DNA of 64,000 bases from Geminicoccaceae bacterium (GCA_028285265.1 JANQPX010000002.1:62001-126000), one strand, 5' to 3'. Shown: positions 8,762-17,702, counted from the first letter of the stretch. Notes: generated from the letters alone by a model not told the origin. Numbers and translations are program-made.

Positions 8762-9733
8762 ATGGCTTCCCTTCCGCTTCGCGCCAAAATCCCGCCGCTC
8801 ACGAACTACACGGTGCTGATCGCCTTCGTCGCACTGATCGTCTTTTTTTCGATCTCGGCGGAGGGGTTCCTGTCCCTCCAAAACTTCATCAATCTCACCG
8901 TCAACAAGGTCGTCCTGCTGGCGATCATTGCACTTGGTATGACCATCGTCATCGCATCCGGCGGCATCGATCTCTCGGTCGGCGTGTCGGTGGATATGTC
9001 GTCGATGGTCTTCATTATGTTGCTGGCCGCCGGCTTTTCCGGCGTGCTTGGCATTGCTGGTGGCCTGAGTGCAGCCCTATGCGTCGGCCTGTTAAATGCT
9101 GCCTTGATCAACCGTCTGAATATCAACCCCTTTCTCGCCACGCTCGGCATTCTGTTTATCGGCCAGAGCACCCAGCAGCTCGCGAGCCGCGGCGGGCAGC
9201 CAATTTATCTGACCCGCGCCGAATTCGCGCCGACCTTCGAAGCTATCTCTAGGACCGACCTTCTGGGCATCCCGACCCCAGTCGTCGTTCTTATGGCCTG
9301 CGCCTTCGCCGTTTATCTCGCCCTACATCATGGCGCGTTCGGCCGCTATGTGAGAGCGCTTGGCGCTCAGCCCGGCGTCGCCTGGTATTCCGGCGTGCGC
9401 GTGCCCGTGCAGCTTTCCATCGTCTACGTGGCCTCGGCCTTTCTTTCGGGTATCGCCGGCATCCTTCTTTCGGCCACGGTCAAATCCTACGTGCCGCTCT
9501 CTGGCAACGCTTATCTGCTCGACGCAATCGGTGCGACCTTCATCGGCACAGCGCTCAGCACCGACCGTCGCCCGAGTGTGCTCGGCACTTTGCTTGGTGT
9601 GTTTTTGCTGGCGGTGACGCGAAACGGTCTGCTGCTGATCGGCTGGAACTTCTTCTGGCAGCAGGTCGGGATCGGCGTCCTCGTCTTCCTCGTGCTCGCT
9701 CTATCCTTCGGGCTGAACCGCCGCCGTGAATAA
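8762..9733 (+). CDS. Sugar ABC transporter permease 2 (RbsC type)
   Basis: A 323-residue inner-membrane permease, paralogous to the preceding gene. It carries ASGGIDLSVGVSVDMSS and the coupling region YVRALGAQPGVAWYSGVRV of the BPD_transp_2 family. The reading frame is open back to 8306, but that stretch overlaps the first permease and encodes an arginine-rich shadow, so the ATG at 8762, eight bases after the previous stop, is the start. The gene ends where the ribosome binding site of the molybdoenzyme gene begins, so the two are co-transcribed. Confidence 0.92.
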   Translation: MASLPLRAKIPPLTNYTVLIAFVALIVFFSISAEGFLSLQNFINLTVNKVVLLAIIALGMTIVIASGGIDLSVGVSVDMSSMVFIMLLAAGFSGVLGIAGGLSAALCVGLLNAALINRLNINPFLATLGILFIGQSTQQLASRGGQPIYLTRAEFAPTFEAISRTDLLGIPTPVVVLMACAFAVYLALHHGAFGRYVRALGAQPGVAWYSGVRVPVQLSIVYVASAFLSGIAGILLSATVKSYVPLSGNAYLLDAIGATFIGTALSTDRRPSVLGTLLGVFLLAVTRNGLLLIGWNFFWQQVGIGVLVFLVLALSFGLNRRRE

Positions 9734-9746
9734 GGAGAGATCTGCT

Positions 9747-12074
9747 ATGGCTGACGTCGATCATCTGCCGCTGACCAGCAGCCATTGGGGCACCTATGCA
9801 GTCGAGACCAAAAACGGCAAAGTCGAAGCCCTCCACGATTTTGCTGAAGACAGCGATCCTTCGCCTATCGGTCATGGTATAGTCGACGTACTCGAAGGCC
9901 CGACCCGGATCGACGCACCAATGGTGCGCAGGAGTTGGCTTGAGGGTGGTCCAGGCACGGCGACCGATCGGCGCGGCCACGAACCCTTTGTGCGTGTCTC
10001 CTGGGACCAGGCAGAAAAACTGGTCGCCGACGAGCTGAACCGCATCAGGAGGGACCACGGCAATCAGGCGATCTACGCTGGCTCCTATGGCTGGGCGAGC
10101 GCCGGCCGTTTTCATCACGCGCAAAGCCAGATCCACCGCTTCTTAAATTGCATCGGCGGCTATACCCGCTCCAAGGACACCTATTCTTTCGCCGCTGCCG
10201 AAGTCCTGCTTCCCCATGTCCTTGGCGGCTGTCGGGAGTTCTTCTATCCTGGCAACAGCTGGCAGTCAGTGATCGACAACACCAAGCTCTTGGTTGCGTT
10301 TGGCGGCATCCCCATCAAGAACGGCCAGATCTCCCAGGGCGGTGTCGGGCGGCATCGGCAGCGAGGGGCGGTGTGTGAGGCTGCGGCTGCGGGCGTGCAG
10401 TTCGTCAACATCTCGCCCATGCGAAGCGACATGATGGACGGAGCCGGTGCTGAATGGTTGGCGCCGCGCCCGTCGACAGACACCGCCATTCTTCTCGGTC
10501 TTGCCCACACGCTCTTGAGCGAAGGACTGCATGACCAGGCCTTTCTCGATAGGTGCACCAAAGGGTTCGAAACCTTCGTCGCCTATCTCGACGGCAGTCA
10601 GGATGGGATCGTCAAGTCAGCGGATTGGGCTGCCGAGATCAGCGAGCTGCCGGCGGGAACCATTCGCGATCTCGCGAGGCGCATGGCCCATACGCGCACC
10701 ATGCTGTCCGTCAGTTGGTCCCTGACCCGGCAGGATCACGGCGAGCAGCCCTTCTGGGCAGCGGTGACGCTGGCGGCGATGCTCGGGCAGATGGGTCTTC
10801 CTGGCGGCGGCATCAGCTTCGGCTTCAGTGCCGTGAACTCGGTCGGCAATGAGTTCACGGTCATTCGCGGCGCAGCCCTTCCCCAGGGCGAGCGGGGTGT
10901 CGAGGACTTCATTCCGGTGGCCCGGATCGCCGATCTCCTTCTCAATCCGGGACAGCCCTTCGACTATAACGGCCATCGCGGCACCTATCCCGATATCAAG
11001 CTGGTCTGGTGGGCGGGCGGCAACCCGTTTCACCATCACCAGGACCTGAACCGCCTGCGCCACGCCTGGACGAAGCCGGACACGGTGATCGCCAGTGAAT
11101 GGTGTTGGAACGCGCTCGCCAAGCATGCGGACATCGTTCTGCCCTGCACGACACCGCTGGAGCGTGAGGACATAGCGCTGACGCCCAGGGATGGTTTCAT
11201 CGTCCATATGCAGCAGGCCGTCACGCCCAGGGGACAGGCTCGTGATGACTACGCCATCCTAAGCGGCATTGCCCAGCGGATGGGAGTCGAGGAACGTTTC
11301 ACCGAAGGACGCACGGCTGGCGAGTGGGTCGAGCATCTCTACAACTGGTCAAGGCAAAACGCGGCACAGGACGGCATGACCCTTCCGTCCTTCTCGGAAC
11401 TCAAAGCAAGGCGCTGGTTCGAAATGGAAAGACCGGCAACGCCCTCGACGACCTTTGTCGATTTTCGCGCTGACCCCGTGGCACATCCTCTAAAGACGCC
11501 GAGCGGCAGGATCGAGATTGGCTCGAAAACCATCGAAGGTTTCGGTTATGCGGACTGCCCGGGACATCCGTTCTGGATGGAACCGGCCGAATGGCTCGGC
11601 AAGGCAAATCGCTATCCGTTGCATCTCATTTCCAATCAGCCCAACGACAAGCTGCACTCCCAGCTCGATCACGGAGCGGTCTGCCGGGCCGGCAAGGTGA
11701 ACGGTCGAGCGCCGGTCATTCTCCACCCGGACGATGCCAGGGCGCGTGGCATCGACGCCGGTGACGTCGTTCGCGTCTTCAATGCACGCGGCGCCTGTTA
11801 CGCCGGCGCCGTCCTCGACGACGGTATCAGGCCGGGCGTGATCTGCATCAGCACCGGCGCCTGGTTCGATCCAGAATCGTCAGACGGGTTGACTGCCTGC
11901 AAGCACGGCAATCCCAACATCCTCACACTGGACAAAGGGACGTCCAGTCTGGCGCAGGGACCAACGGCCCATTCTTGTCTCGTCGATCTGGAGCGCGCCA
12001 ACAATCCGCCTGATGTCACCGCCTTCGATCCCCCTGAGATCGATGACGCCGATAGGTCCGGAGGTCAGCGCTGA
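9747..12074 (+). CDS. Molybdopterin oxidoreductase, DMSO reductase/BisC family
   Basis: A 775-residue molybdoenzyme. It opens with LTSSHWGTY, like biotin-sulfoxide and TMAO/DMSO reductases, has no N-terminal cysteine cluster for a 4Fe-4S centre, and contains SYGWASAGRFHHAQ and then DTYSFAAAE, whose Ser147 is at the position of the Mo ligand of DMSO reductases. The C-terminal cofactor-binding region (YPLHLISNQPNDKLHSQLDHG onward) is intact. There is no twin-arginine leader, so it is probably cytoplasmic like BisC. The start follows AAGGAGA by eight bases and the gene overlaps the permease message, which ties this enzyme to the sugar uptake operon. Its substrate is not predictable; S- or N-oxide reduction is known for the family. 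Confidence 0.85.
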   Translation: MADVDHLPLTSSHWGTYAVETKNGKVEALHDFAEDSDPSPIGHGIVDVLEGPTRIDAPMVRRSWLEGGPGTATDRRGHEPFVRVSWDQAEKLVADELNRIRRDHGNQAIYAGSYGWASAGRFHHAQSQIHRFLNCIGGYTRSKDTYSFAAAEVLLPHVLGGCREFFYPGNSWQSVIDNTKLLVAFGGIPIKNGQISQGGVGRHRQRGAVCEAAAAGVQFVNISPMRSDMMDGAGAEWLAPRPSTDTAILLGLAHTLLSEGLHDQAFLDRCTKGFETFVAYLDGSQDGIVKSADWAAEISELPAGTIRDLARRMAHTRTMLSVSWSLTRQDHGEQPFWAAVTLAAMLGQMGLPGGGISFGFSAVNSVGNEFTVIRGAALPQGERGVEDFIPVARIADLLLNPGQPFDYNGHRGTYPDIKLVWWAGGNPFHHHQDLNRLRHAWTKPDTVIASEWCWNALAKHADIVLPCTTPLEREDIALTPRDGFIVHMQQAVTPRGQARDDYAILSGIAQRMGVEERFTEGRTAGEWVEHLYNWSRQNAAQDGMTLPSFSELKARRWFEMERPATPSTTFVDFRADPVAHPLKTPSGRIEIGSKTIEGFGYADCPGHPFWMEPAEWLGKANRYPLHLISNQPNDKLHSQLDHGAVCRAGKVNGRAPVILHPDDARARGIDAGDVVRVFNARGACYAGAVLDDGIRPGVICISTGAWFDPESSDGLTACKHGNPNILTLDKGTSSLAQGPTAHSCLVDLERANNPPDVTAFDPPEIDDADRSGGQR

Positions 12075-12113
12075 GCCCACTGTAGCATCGTACTCAACTG
12101 GAGTATCCCACCC

Positions 12114-12770
12114 GTGCGTTCCAAAAAAGAAACCTCGCTTCGCCAAGCCATCATCGATGGCTGCCTTCGCATGAATGCAGAAGGCATGAACCAGGGAACC
12201 TCGGGCAATATCAGCGCTCGCTATCAAGACCGCATGCTGATTACGCCGAGCGCAACGCCTTACGCGGAGATGAAACCGGGCATGCTCGCATCCATGTCGC
12301 TTGATTCGGTGGACGATTCCTGGGAAGGACCGCTGAAGCCGTCAACCGAATGGCATTTCCACCGCGACATTTTGATGAACCGTCCCGAAGCTGGCGCTGT
12401 CGTGCACCTGCACGCACCATTTTGCACCGTGCTTGCGATTGCCCATAAGGCCATTCCAGCCTGTCACTACATGGTGGCGTGTTTCGGTGGCAACGACGTC
12501 CGCTGCGGCGGCTATGCACGCTATGGCACGCCAGAACTCTCCAGGATCGCCGTCGAAGCCCTCAAAGACCGAACGGCCTGCCTTCTCGCCAATCACGGCA
12601 TGATCGCCATCGGCGATACGCTGGATAAAGCTTTGTGGACTGCGGTCGAGCTCGAGACGCTCGCCAAGCAATATTACCATTCATTGCTGATTGGCGGGCC
12701 GGTCATGCTTTCCGATGCCAAGATCGACGAGACCTTGCGGGCCTTTTCCGGCTATGGGCTGCAAGATTGA
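12114..12770 (+). CDS. Class II aldolase/adducin family protein
   Basis: A 218-residue class II aldolase, the size of L-fuculose-phosphate aldolase and L-ribulose-phosphate 4-epimerase. Visible features are the phosphate/substrate loop GTSGNISAR (residues 27-35), the acidic STEWHFHRDI segment, the zinc-binding pair in VVHLHAPF, and the third zinc ligand in LANHGMIAIG. The start is a GTG with GGAG 13 bases upstream; an ATG lies at 12171 but would remove the first helix. Following the ABC genes and the molybdoenzyme on the same strand, it probably cleaves or epimerises a phosphorylated sugar from the imported substrate. No kinase gene is present here. Confidence 0.88.
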   Translation: MRSKKETSLRQAIIDGCLRMNAEGMNQGTSGNISARYQDRMLITPSATPYAEMKPGMLASMSLDSVDDSWEGPLKPSTEWHFHRDILMNRPEAGAVVHLHAPFCTVLAIAHKAIPACHYMVACFGGNDVRCGGYARYGTPELSRIAVEALKDRTACLLANHGMIAIGDTLDKALWTAVELETLAKQYYHSLLIGGPVMLSDAKIDETLRAFSGYGLQD

Positions 12771-12872
12771 AGCAGGACTGCGAATGATCCGATGGAGAGA
12801 GAAGAGATGACCTCGTGCTCCGATCCAGGATAAGCGTCGCCTATGGAGGCAATGCAGGCCTCTCGGGAAACG

Positions 12873-12901
12873 CAGCTCTAGACCGCGAATGTCTAGAGCT
12901 G
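12873..12901 (+). terminator. Terminator-like hairpin after the aldolase gene
   Basis: A perfect 11-base-pair stem (CAGCTCTAGAC with GTCTAGAGCTG) around a seven-base loop, 103 bases past the aldolase stop. No T run follows, so it may be a factor-dependent terminator or message stabiliser. It would mark the end of the ABC-molybdoenzyme-aldolase unit. Confidence 0.55.
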
Positions 12902-13058
12902 TCGTCACGATATCACCGATCGATCGTGCAAGGCATCCGGTCCTTGAACCTGGAGGTGGTCGGTTGCAGCAGGAGCATCGTTGGATGAGTCAAGAACAAG
13001 ATCATGGTGTCCACCGACGACCTGAAGTGAATGAAGAGACCCATGAAAGGAGGAAAGC

Positions 13059-13451
13059 ATGAGGATCTTAAAGACAGCGGCAACGGCATGTTTCCTCATC
13101 TGCGCCTTTAGTGACGTCACCCTTGCCACGGACAGAAAGTTCTCTGGCACCTGGCAGAGCATCAACGGCCGAACGACCTACACAGTGATGGTCGTTCACG
13201 ACGAGAAGACCATCACCTATTGCTATGTCCAGTCCTGCCGCCAGCGCGATTGCTGGACGTGGGACATCGAGGGCACGACTGACGGCGTGTTCACATACGA
13301 GAATTATGCGGGGTTCTGGGAGTTCGAGCGCCTCGAGAAAGACGTGATCGAGGGCACCTACACTAACCCCGCTGGCGATACATCTTTCGTCTTCTACAAT
13401 CCGCACAAGAAGTATGGATATTCATCAACGACGGCTGCCGCGACCAACTGA
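13059..13451 (+). CDS. Small secreted protein of unknown function
   Basis: A 130-residue protein with a Sec signal peptide (MRILKTAATACFLICAF, likely cut after TLA near residue 23). The mature part is rich in aromatic residues and beta-forming stretches and holds three cysteines close together (CYVQSCRQRDC). The pattern FSGTWQSINGRTTY then WTWDIEGTTDGVFTYENY suggests a small beta-barrel or lipocalin-like sheet, but I do not recognise a family. A strong AAGGAGG site precedes the ATG. It sits 34 bases before the GMC small-subunit gene and may share its transcript, which would place it in the periplasm with that dehydrogenase. Confidence 0.7.
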   Translation: MRILKTAATACFLICAFSDVTLATDRKFSGTWQSINGRTTYTVMVVHDEKTITYCYVQSCRQRDCWTWDIEGTTDGVFTYENYAGFWEFERLEKDVIEGTYTNPAGDTSFVFYNPHKKYGYSSTTAAATN

Positions 13452-13484
13452 GCTCCAACAGCAACTGGTATAGTCGAGGCGCGT

Positions 13485-13907
13485 ATGAGCGACGTTTTGA
13501 TTGGCTTGGTCGACGCCATGATCCCAGGCGACGACTGCTTTCCAAAGGCCTCCGAGGTTGGCGTCCACGGCGTGTTAACACACCGCCTGCGCGAGCTTCG
13601 GGGCCCGGATGCCTATGGTGATCTTTTGAAGACAATCGGCGAGGATCATGGGATCGCCGCTATCCGCAGGATCGAGCAAGGCCGACCGGATCTCTTCGCG
13701 ACTCTGCGCATGATTGTTTATCTCGCTTATTACGAGCAGCCGGCGGTGATTCTCGCTGTGCGCAGTCTTGGTCATGTCTACAATGATGCGCCACAGCCAA
13801 ATGGCTACGATCTGGATCCCTTCGATCCGGCCATCGATCTTCCTGACGTGAAGGGGCATTATGTCCCGACCAGCGCATTCGATGACGATCCGGAAGCGCC
13901 GTCATGA
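13485..13907 (+). CDS. Gluconate 2-dehydrogenase subunit 3-like protein
   Basis: A 140-residue protein resembling the small (gamma) subunit of membrane-bound GMC dehydrogenases: an early LVDAMIPGDDCFPKASEVGVH stretch, then a helical body and YNDAPQPNGYDLDPF near the C-terminus. Known relatives often start with a twin-arginine leader that carries the large subunit across the membrane; none is visible here. Its stop overlaps the start of the large-subunit gene as ATGA, so the two are translated together and very likely bind each other. Confidence 0.75.
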   Translation: MSDVLIGLVDAMIPGDDCFPKASEVGVHGVLTHRLRELRGPDAYGDLLKTIGEDHGIAAIRRIEQGRPDLFATLRMIVYLAYYEQPAVILAVRSLGHVYNDAPQPNGYDLDPFDPAIDLPDVKGHYVPTSAFDDDPEAPS

Positions 13908-15544
13908 CGTTGCGGACGATTCATGACGAGGTCGACGCATTGGTTATCGGGGCTGGCTGCGCCGGCGCAATCGTCAGCCAGGTCTTGGCCGAGGCGGGCG
14001 TCCGGGTCACCTGCTTGGAACAAGGGCACTGGTGGCAAACGTCCGATTATCCCCACGACCGAGCGGACTGGGAGTGGCGCCGGCTTACCGATTGGAACAC
14101 TGCGGTCAATGTCCGAAAGCAGGCGCAGGACTACCCAATCGACACAGGCGACGAGATGACCCTGATGTGGTCTGGCGTCGGCGGCTCGACCACGATCTAC
14201 ACCGCGACCTGGCCGCGCTTTCGGCCGTCCGATTTCCGGAAAGGCCGGGAGCACGACCTCGCTCCCGACTGGCCGATCGCTTACGAGGATCTGGCGCCGC
14301 ACTATGAAGCGACCGACCGGCTGGTTCGTGTGAGCGGCGTCCAAGGGGATCCCGCGATGCCGCCGCGCGGTCCCTTTCAGACGCGACCACTGCCCCAAAC
14401 AGCACTTGGCCGAGTCGCTGCGAAGGGTTTCCGCAAGCTAGGCTGGCATCACTGGCCAACGCCCTGTGCCATCCTGGCCGAGGACTTTGACGGCCGTCCC
14501 GCTTGTAACAATTGCGGGAATTGTCAAAGCGGCTGTCCTCGCGGCTCGCTGAACAGCGTCGACATGACCATCTGGCCGAAGGCGCTGGCTGCTGGTGCTG
14601 AGCTTCGAACGCATGCTCGTGTCGAGATGATCGAAACCGATCGGCAGGGACGCGCGACCGGCGCCGTCTATGTCGACAGGAATACCGGCGTCAGACATTT
14701 TCAGCCGGCGGATCGCGTGATCCTCGCTTGCAACGGCGTCGGTACGCCAAGGCTGCTGTTGCTCTCGGCCGGAGGCAGGCATCGAGACGGCCTCGCCAAT
14801 GCGAGCGATCAAGTCGGCCGCAACTTGATGCATCACGTGCTTTCCATCGTGGAAATGTGGACCGAGGAGCGTTTGGACAGCCACAAGGGGATCATTTCAT
14901 CGGCTCTGATCTGTGAAGAGTTTGCTGAAACGGACGAAGCGAGAGGCTTCGTCAATGGCTTCACTATCCAGATCGCGAGACTGAATGGGGCTGGCTATCA
15001 GGCATTGGGCTCCCATTCCGGCCATGTCTGCCCTTGGGGCGAAGGCCATCATGAGCACTTTCGAACACACTTCAGTCATGGGCTCTGTGCCACGATCACC
15101 GGAGACGATCTGCCCCAGGCCGATAACCGGGTGACACTATCGGATAGCATTGTCGATTCCAGCGGGCTGCCAGCAGCGAACATCGACTACAAGCTTCACG
15201 ACAACGACAAAAAGCTGATCCGCTTCGGAATCGACCGCGCGGTTGACCTTGCATGCAGCATTGACGCCTTCGATCACCGGATCAACGACTTCGGTCTGAG
15301 TAGCACTAGCTATTGCCCGCCCGCCTGGCATCTTCTCGGTACCTGTCGCATGGGTGATGATCGGGAAACATCAGTCACCGACAAATGGCACAGGGCATGG
15401 GATTGTCCCAATCTCTATATCGTTGACGGTTCGTCAATGGTCACCGGTGCTGCGGTCAATCCGACCAGTACCATCTCCGCTCTTGCCTATCGTGCCGCCC
15501 AAGCGATGGTGACGGCATCAACGTTGAATGGCGCCGGTGCGTAG
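13904..15544 (+). CDS. GMC-family oxidoreductase (gluconate-type dehydrogenase large subunit)
   Basis: A 546-residue FAD enzyme of the glucose-methanol-choline family, subclass of gluconate, sorbitol and 2-ketogluconate dehydrogenase large subunits. Seen are the FAD-binding GAGCAGAI near residue 17, the ELEQG-like strand end LEQGHWW, a cysteine-rich CNNCGNCQSGCPRGS near residue 203, HLLGTCRMGDD near 477 and DGSSMVTGAAVNPT near 507. It should oxidise a sugar, polyol or sugar acid and pass electrons on. The usual third subunit, a multihaem cytochrome c, is not next to it: the following DNA is an IS remnant. Confidence 0.88.
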   Translation: MTLRTIHDEVDALVIGAGCAGAIVSQVLAEAGVRVTCLEQGHWWQTSDYPHDRADWEWRRLTDWNTAVNVRKQAQDYPIDTGDEMTLMWSGVGGSTTIYTATWPRFRPSDFRKGREHDLAPDWPIAYEDLAPHYEATDRLVRVSGVQGDPAMPPRGPFQTRPLPQTALGRVAAKGFRKLGWHHWPTPCAILAEDFDGRPACNNCGNCQSGCPRGSLNSVDMTIWPKALAAGAELRTHARVEMIETDRQGRATGAVYVDRNTGVRHFQPADRVILACNGVGTPRLLLLSAGGRHRDGLANASDQVGRNLMHHVLSIVEMWTEERLDSHKGIISSALICEEFAETDEARGFVNGFTIQIARLNGAGYQALGSHSGHVCPWGEGHHEHFRTHFSHGLCATITGDDLPQADNRVTLSDSIVDSSGLPAANIDYKLHDNDKKLIRFGIDRAVDLACSIDAFDHRINDFGLSSTSYCPPAWHLLGTCRMGDDRETSVTDKWHRAWDCPNLYIVDGSSMVTGAAVNPTSTISALAYRAAQAMVTASTLNGAGA

Positions 15545-15605
15545 CAAGACGAGGTAAACTCATTCTGCAGTGCAAGTCGGAGCATTGTTGGTGGCCGTTT
15601 CGAAC

Positions 15606-15636
15606 TGACGTTGCTCCCTGAGCCCGGACCAGGGCG
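15606..15636 (+). repeat. IS left inverted repeat
   Basis: Thirty-one bases starting TGACGTTGCTCCC that are the exact reverse complement of 16365-16395. It lies immediately before the transposase start at 15643. Confidence 0.9.
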
Positions 15637-15642
15637 GTAGAT

Positions 15643-16356
15643 ATGAAACCGACCTGGAGGGACGATATAAGCAAGGGAATGAGGCGTCGTTTTTCGCCTG
15701 AATATAAGGAACAGTCGGTAGCACGGCTTTCTGAGCCTGGAGCTACGCTTGGTGGTGCTGCTGCTGAGCTTGGCATCACGCCGACACAGCTGAAGACGTG
15801 GCGACTTGAGCTGGAGGCAGCAGGTTCGGCCACGGCGATCGCGACGCAGAAGGTTGCGGCTGCCGAGCTGGCAGACATCTCCTCTATCCCGATGGACGAA
15901 GGCTGGCTCTACCTCGCCGCTGCCAAGGATCTCGCCACGATGGAATCGTCGGCTGGTCAATGTCCGAGCGGCTGAAGAGCACTCTTTGCGAGGATGCGCT
16001 GACTATGGCGATCCGAAATCGGCGACCGCCAAGAGGATTGATCCACCACTCTGATTGCGGCGTGCAATACGCTTGTAGCGACGATCGCAAGCTGCTCAGG
16101 CTCCACGGCATCAATACGTCCATGAGCTGTAGGGGTAATTGTAGTTGTCTGGACAACGCGCCGATGGAAAGCTTCTTCAGCTCACTCAAAACCGAACTCG
16201 TGCACCGAACAAGGTTCGCCACGAGACGTGAAAGCCAAAGCTGCGCTCTTCGAGTACATCGAGATCTTCTACAATCGCCAACGACGCCACTAGAGCATCG
16301 GCTACCGGACACCAGAACAAGCAAGGACGGACATCACTGTGGCAAAGGCCGCATAG
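15643..16356 (+). pseudogene. IS3-family transposase remnant (orfA/orfB fused by deletion)
   Basis: The first part (15643 to about 15860) encodes a basic helix-turn-helix, RRRFSPEYKEQSVARL followed by ITPTQLKTWRLELE, typical of OrfA. It runs directly into ADISSIPMDEGWLYLAAAKDL, which matches the first catalytic-Asp region of OrfB, so the leucine-zipper end of OrfA and the first third of OrfB are missing. A frameshift near 15945 moves the frame to MSERLKSTLCEDALTMAIR, then LIHHSDCGVQYA and DNAPMESFFSSLKTE, the second Asp and the Glu of the DDE triad. A second shift follows near 16230, and the C-terminal end has an in-frame TAG at 16291 before IGYRTPEQART. It cannot make an active transposase. 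Confidence 0.85.
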
Positions 16357-16364
16357 ATCAACAA

Positions 16365-16395
16365 CGCCCTGGTCCGGGCTCAGGGAGCAACGTCA
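16365..16395 (-). repeat. IS right inverted repeat
   Basis: Thirty-one bases ending GGGAGCAACGTCA, exact reverse complement of 15606-15636. It closes the IS3 remnant. Confidence 0.9.
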
Positions 16396-16739
16396 AGATT
16401 GGGATAGTCAATCCAGCGCTTAGGTGGCGAGAGATTGTCTGTTTTTTTCCAATCGAAGTTCATATGACTTGAATAGACAGATTGTGCAGAGGCAGGTGTC
16501 TTTTCTGATAGGAATCTTCATACGTGCCGGGTGAGTCGTCGTGATCCCTTTTGATAGAGACTTTTCCCACACATGACTGAAAAAGTTCGCCTGCTCACGA
16601 GAGAAATAGCATTGCCATCACCATCAAGTGTGAAGTGCTTCACACTTGATGTGGCGGTTCAGTACCAATATCGGCGCAATGCGAGCACGAAACACAGAAT
16701 GAGCAACAAACAGAAATATTCGAAACGACGAACAATCTT
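16396..16739. other. Intergenic region between IS remnant and protease gene
   Basis: No supported gene. It contains the long palindrome at 16622-16651 and is more AT-rich than the genes to the left. It should include the protease promoter. Confidence 0.4.
16622..16651. promoter_or_regulatory. 30-base palindrome upstream of the protease gene
   Basis: Bases 16622-16635 (CATCAAGTGTGAAG) pair perfectly with 16638-16651 (CTTCACACTTGATG) around a two-base centre. It lies about 90 bases before the protease start. A two-base loop is too tight for an RNA terminator, so an operator for a dimeric regulator is more likely; a recombination site is possible. Confidence 0.5.
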
Positions 16740-17702
16740 TTGCCTTCGATAGAAAACTTGAAGGCGGTCGCTGAAAGGCTGGCGGATAGTGGTAACAAAA
16801 ACGTATCGTTGGGCGGCGAGATCGCATTGATGGCAAGCGGGCTGGAAGCCCTTCTGCTTCAACCACCTATGCCGAAGACAGATGACTTTTCTCACTCCAC
16901 CGGGGACGAGATCTCGCTGGATGATCAAGTGGAAACACCAGCCGGTGTTCTTGAGCGTCTTATCGACGAAAGTGATCTTCTGCCGGTATGGTTTTTAGAA
17001 CAAGGCGCTCACGCACAACGGGCTGTTGCCCGTGTGGTTCTGACTAAGCCCCATACGGTCCACGGGCACACGTTTCCGCCGGGAACAGGGTGGGCAACCG
17101 GCTTCATGATTTCGTCTAGTCTCTTTCTAACCAATAATCATGTTATTCCAGACAAGGGTTTCTTGAATAAAATCCGTCTTCAATTTAACTTCCAACTAAG
17201 GCCAGATGGCGCCGAGCAAATCACCGAATCGTTTTTCCCTCATCATGGAGAAGTTTTTCATACCAATGAGGCACTCGACTATACGATAATCCGGCTCCGT
17301 ACAAACAAAACAGACACTAACCCAACGGATGTGGTATTCGCAGGCGATCGTTGGGGAATTATCCCTCTTAATGAGACACCGACTTTCCGCAAAGAGCAGC
17401 ATCTCAATATTATTCAACATCCTTCTGGGCGCAGGAAAGAAGTGGCTCTACAGAACAATCAGTTGGCACGCCTTTTCCAGAATGTCATCAGATATCAAGC
17501 GGATACGGAACCTGGATCGTCAGGTTCACCAGTGTTTGATAACCTCTGGCAGTTGGTCGCCTTACATCATGCAGGAGGCGAACAAGATGCAAATGGCAAA
17601 TGGCTTAACAATCAAGGCATTCGGATTGACGCGATCATCGAGGATATGCGCAACCATTTTGGGGCCAATAGCGCAGTCTTGGATGAACTTGGAATCGCAT
17701 GA
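16740..17702 (+). CDS. Trypsin-like (S1-family) serine protease
   Basis: A 320-residue protease without a signal peptide. Residues 1-45 form a predicted helical region, followed by LIDESDLLPVWFLEQG, a conserved lead-in seen in trypsins of bacterial conflict systems. The catalytic triad is visible: His in TNNHVIPD (about residue 132), Asp in ALDYTIIRL (about 181) and Ser in GSSGSPVFD (about 262). The start is uncertain: the frame opens with TTG at 16740 and has no good ribosome binding site. It is followed by a bidirectional hairpin and, on the other strand, by a small membrane protein gene. Such cytosolic trypsins are usually effector or effector-processing components; that role is inferred. 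Confidence 0.82.
   Translation: MPSIENLKAVAERLADSGNKNVSLGGEIALMASGLEALLLQPPMPKTDDFSHSTGDEISLDDQVETPAGVLERLIDESDLLPVWFLEQGAHAQRAVARVVLTKPHTVHGHTFPPGTGWATGFMISSSLFLTNNHVIPDKGFLNKIRLQFNFQLRPDGAEQITESFFPHHGEVFHTNEALDYTIIRLRTNKTDTNPTDVVFAGDRWGIIPLNETPTFRKEQHLNIIQHPSGRRKEVALQNNQLARLFQNVIRYQADTEPGSSGSPVFDNLWQLVALHHAGGEQDANGKWLNNQGIRIDAIIEDMRNHFGANSAVLDELGIA

Larger units (their letters stand above)
15606..16395 (+). mobile_element. Internally deleted IS3-family element with perfect 31-bp inverted repeats
   Basis: The ends at 15606-15636 and 16365-16395 are perfect inverted copies of 31 bases, beginning TG and ending CA as in IS3-family elements. Between them lies a broken transposase whose first and last parts are recognisable. 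At 790 bases the element is well short of the roughly 1.2-1.4 kb of complete IS3 members. The bases just outside (AAC on the left, AGA on the right) do not match, so no target duplication remains. It follows the GMC gene by about 60 bases and may have removed a downstream gene. Confidence 0.85.
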
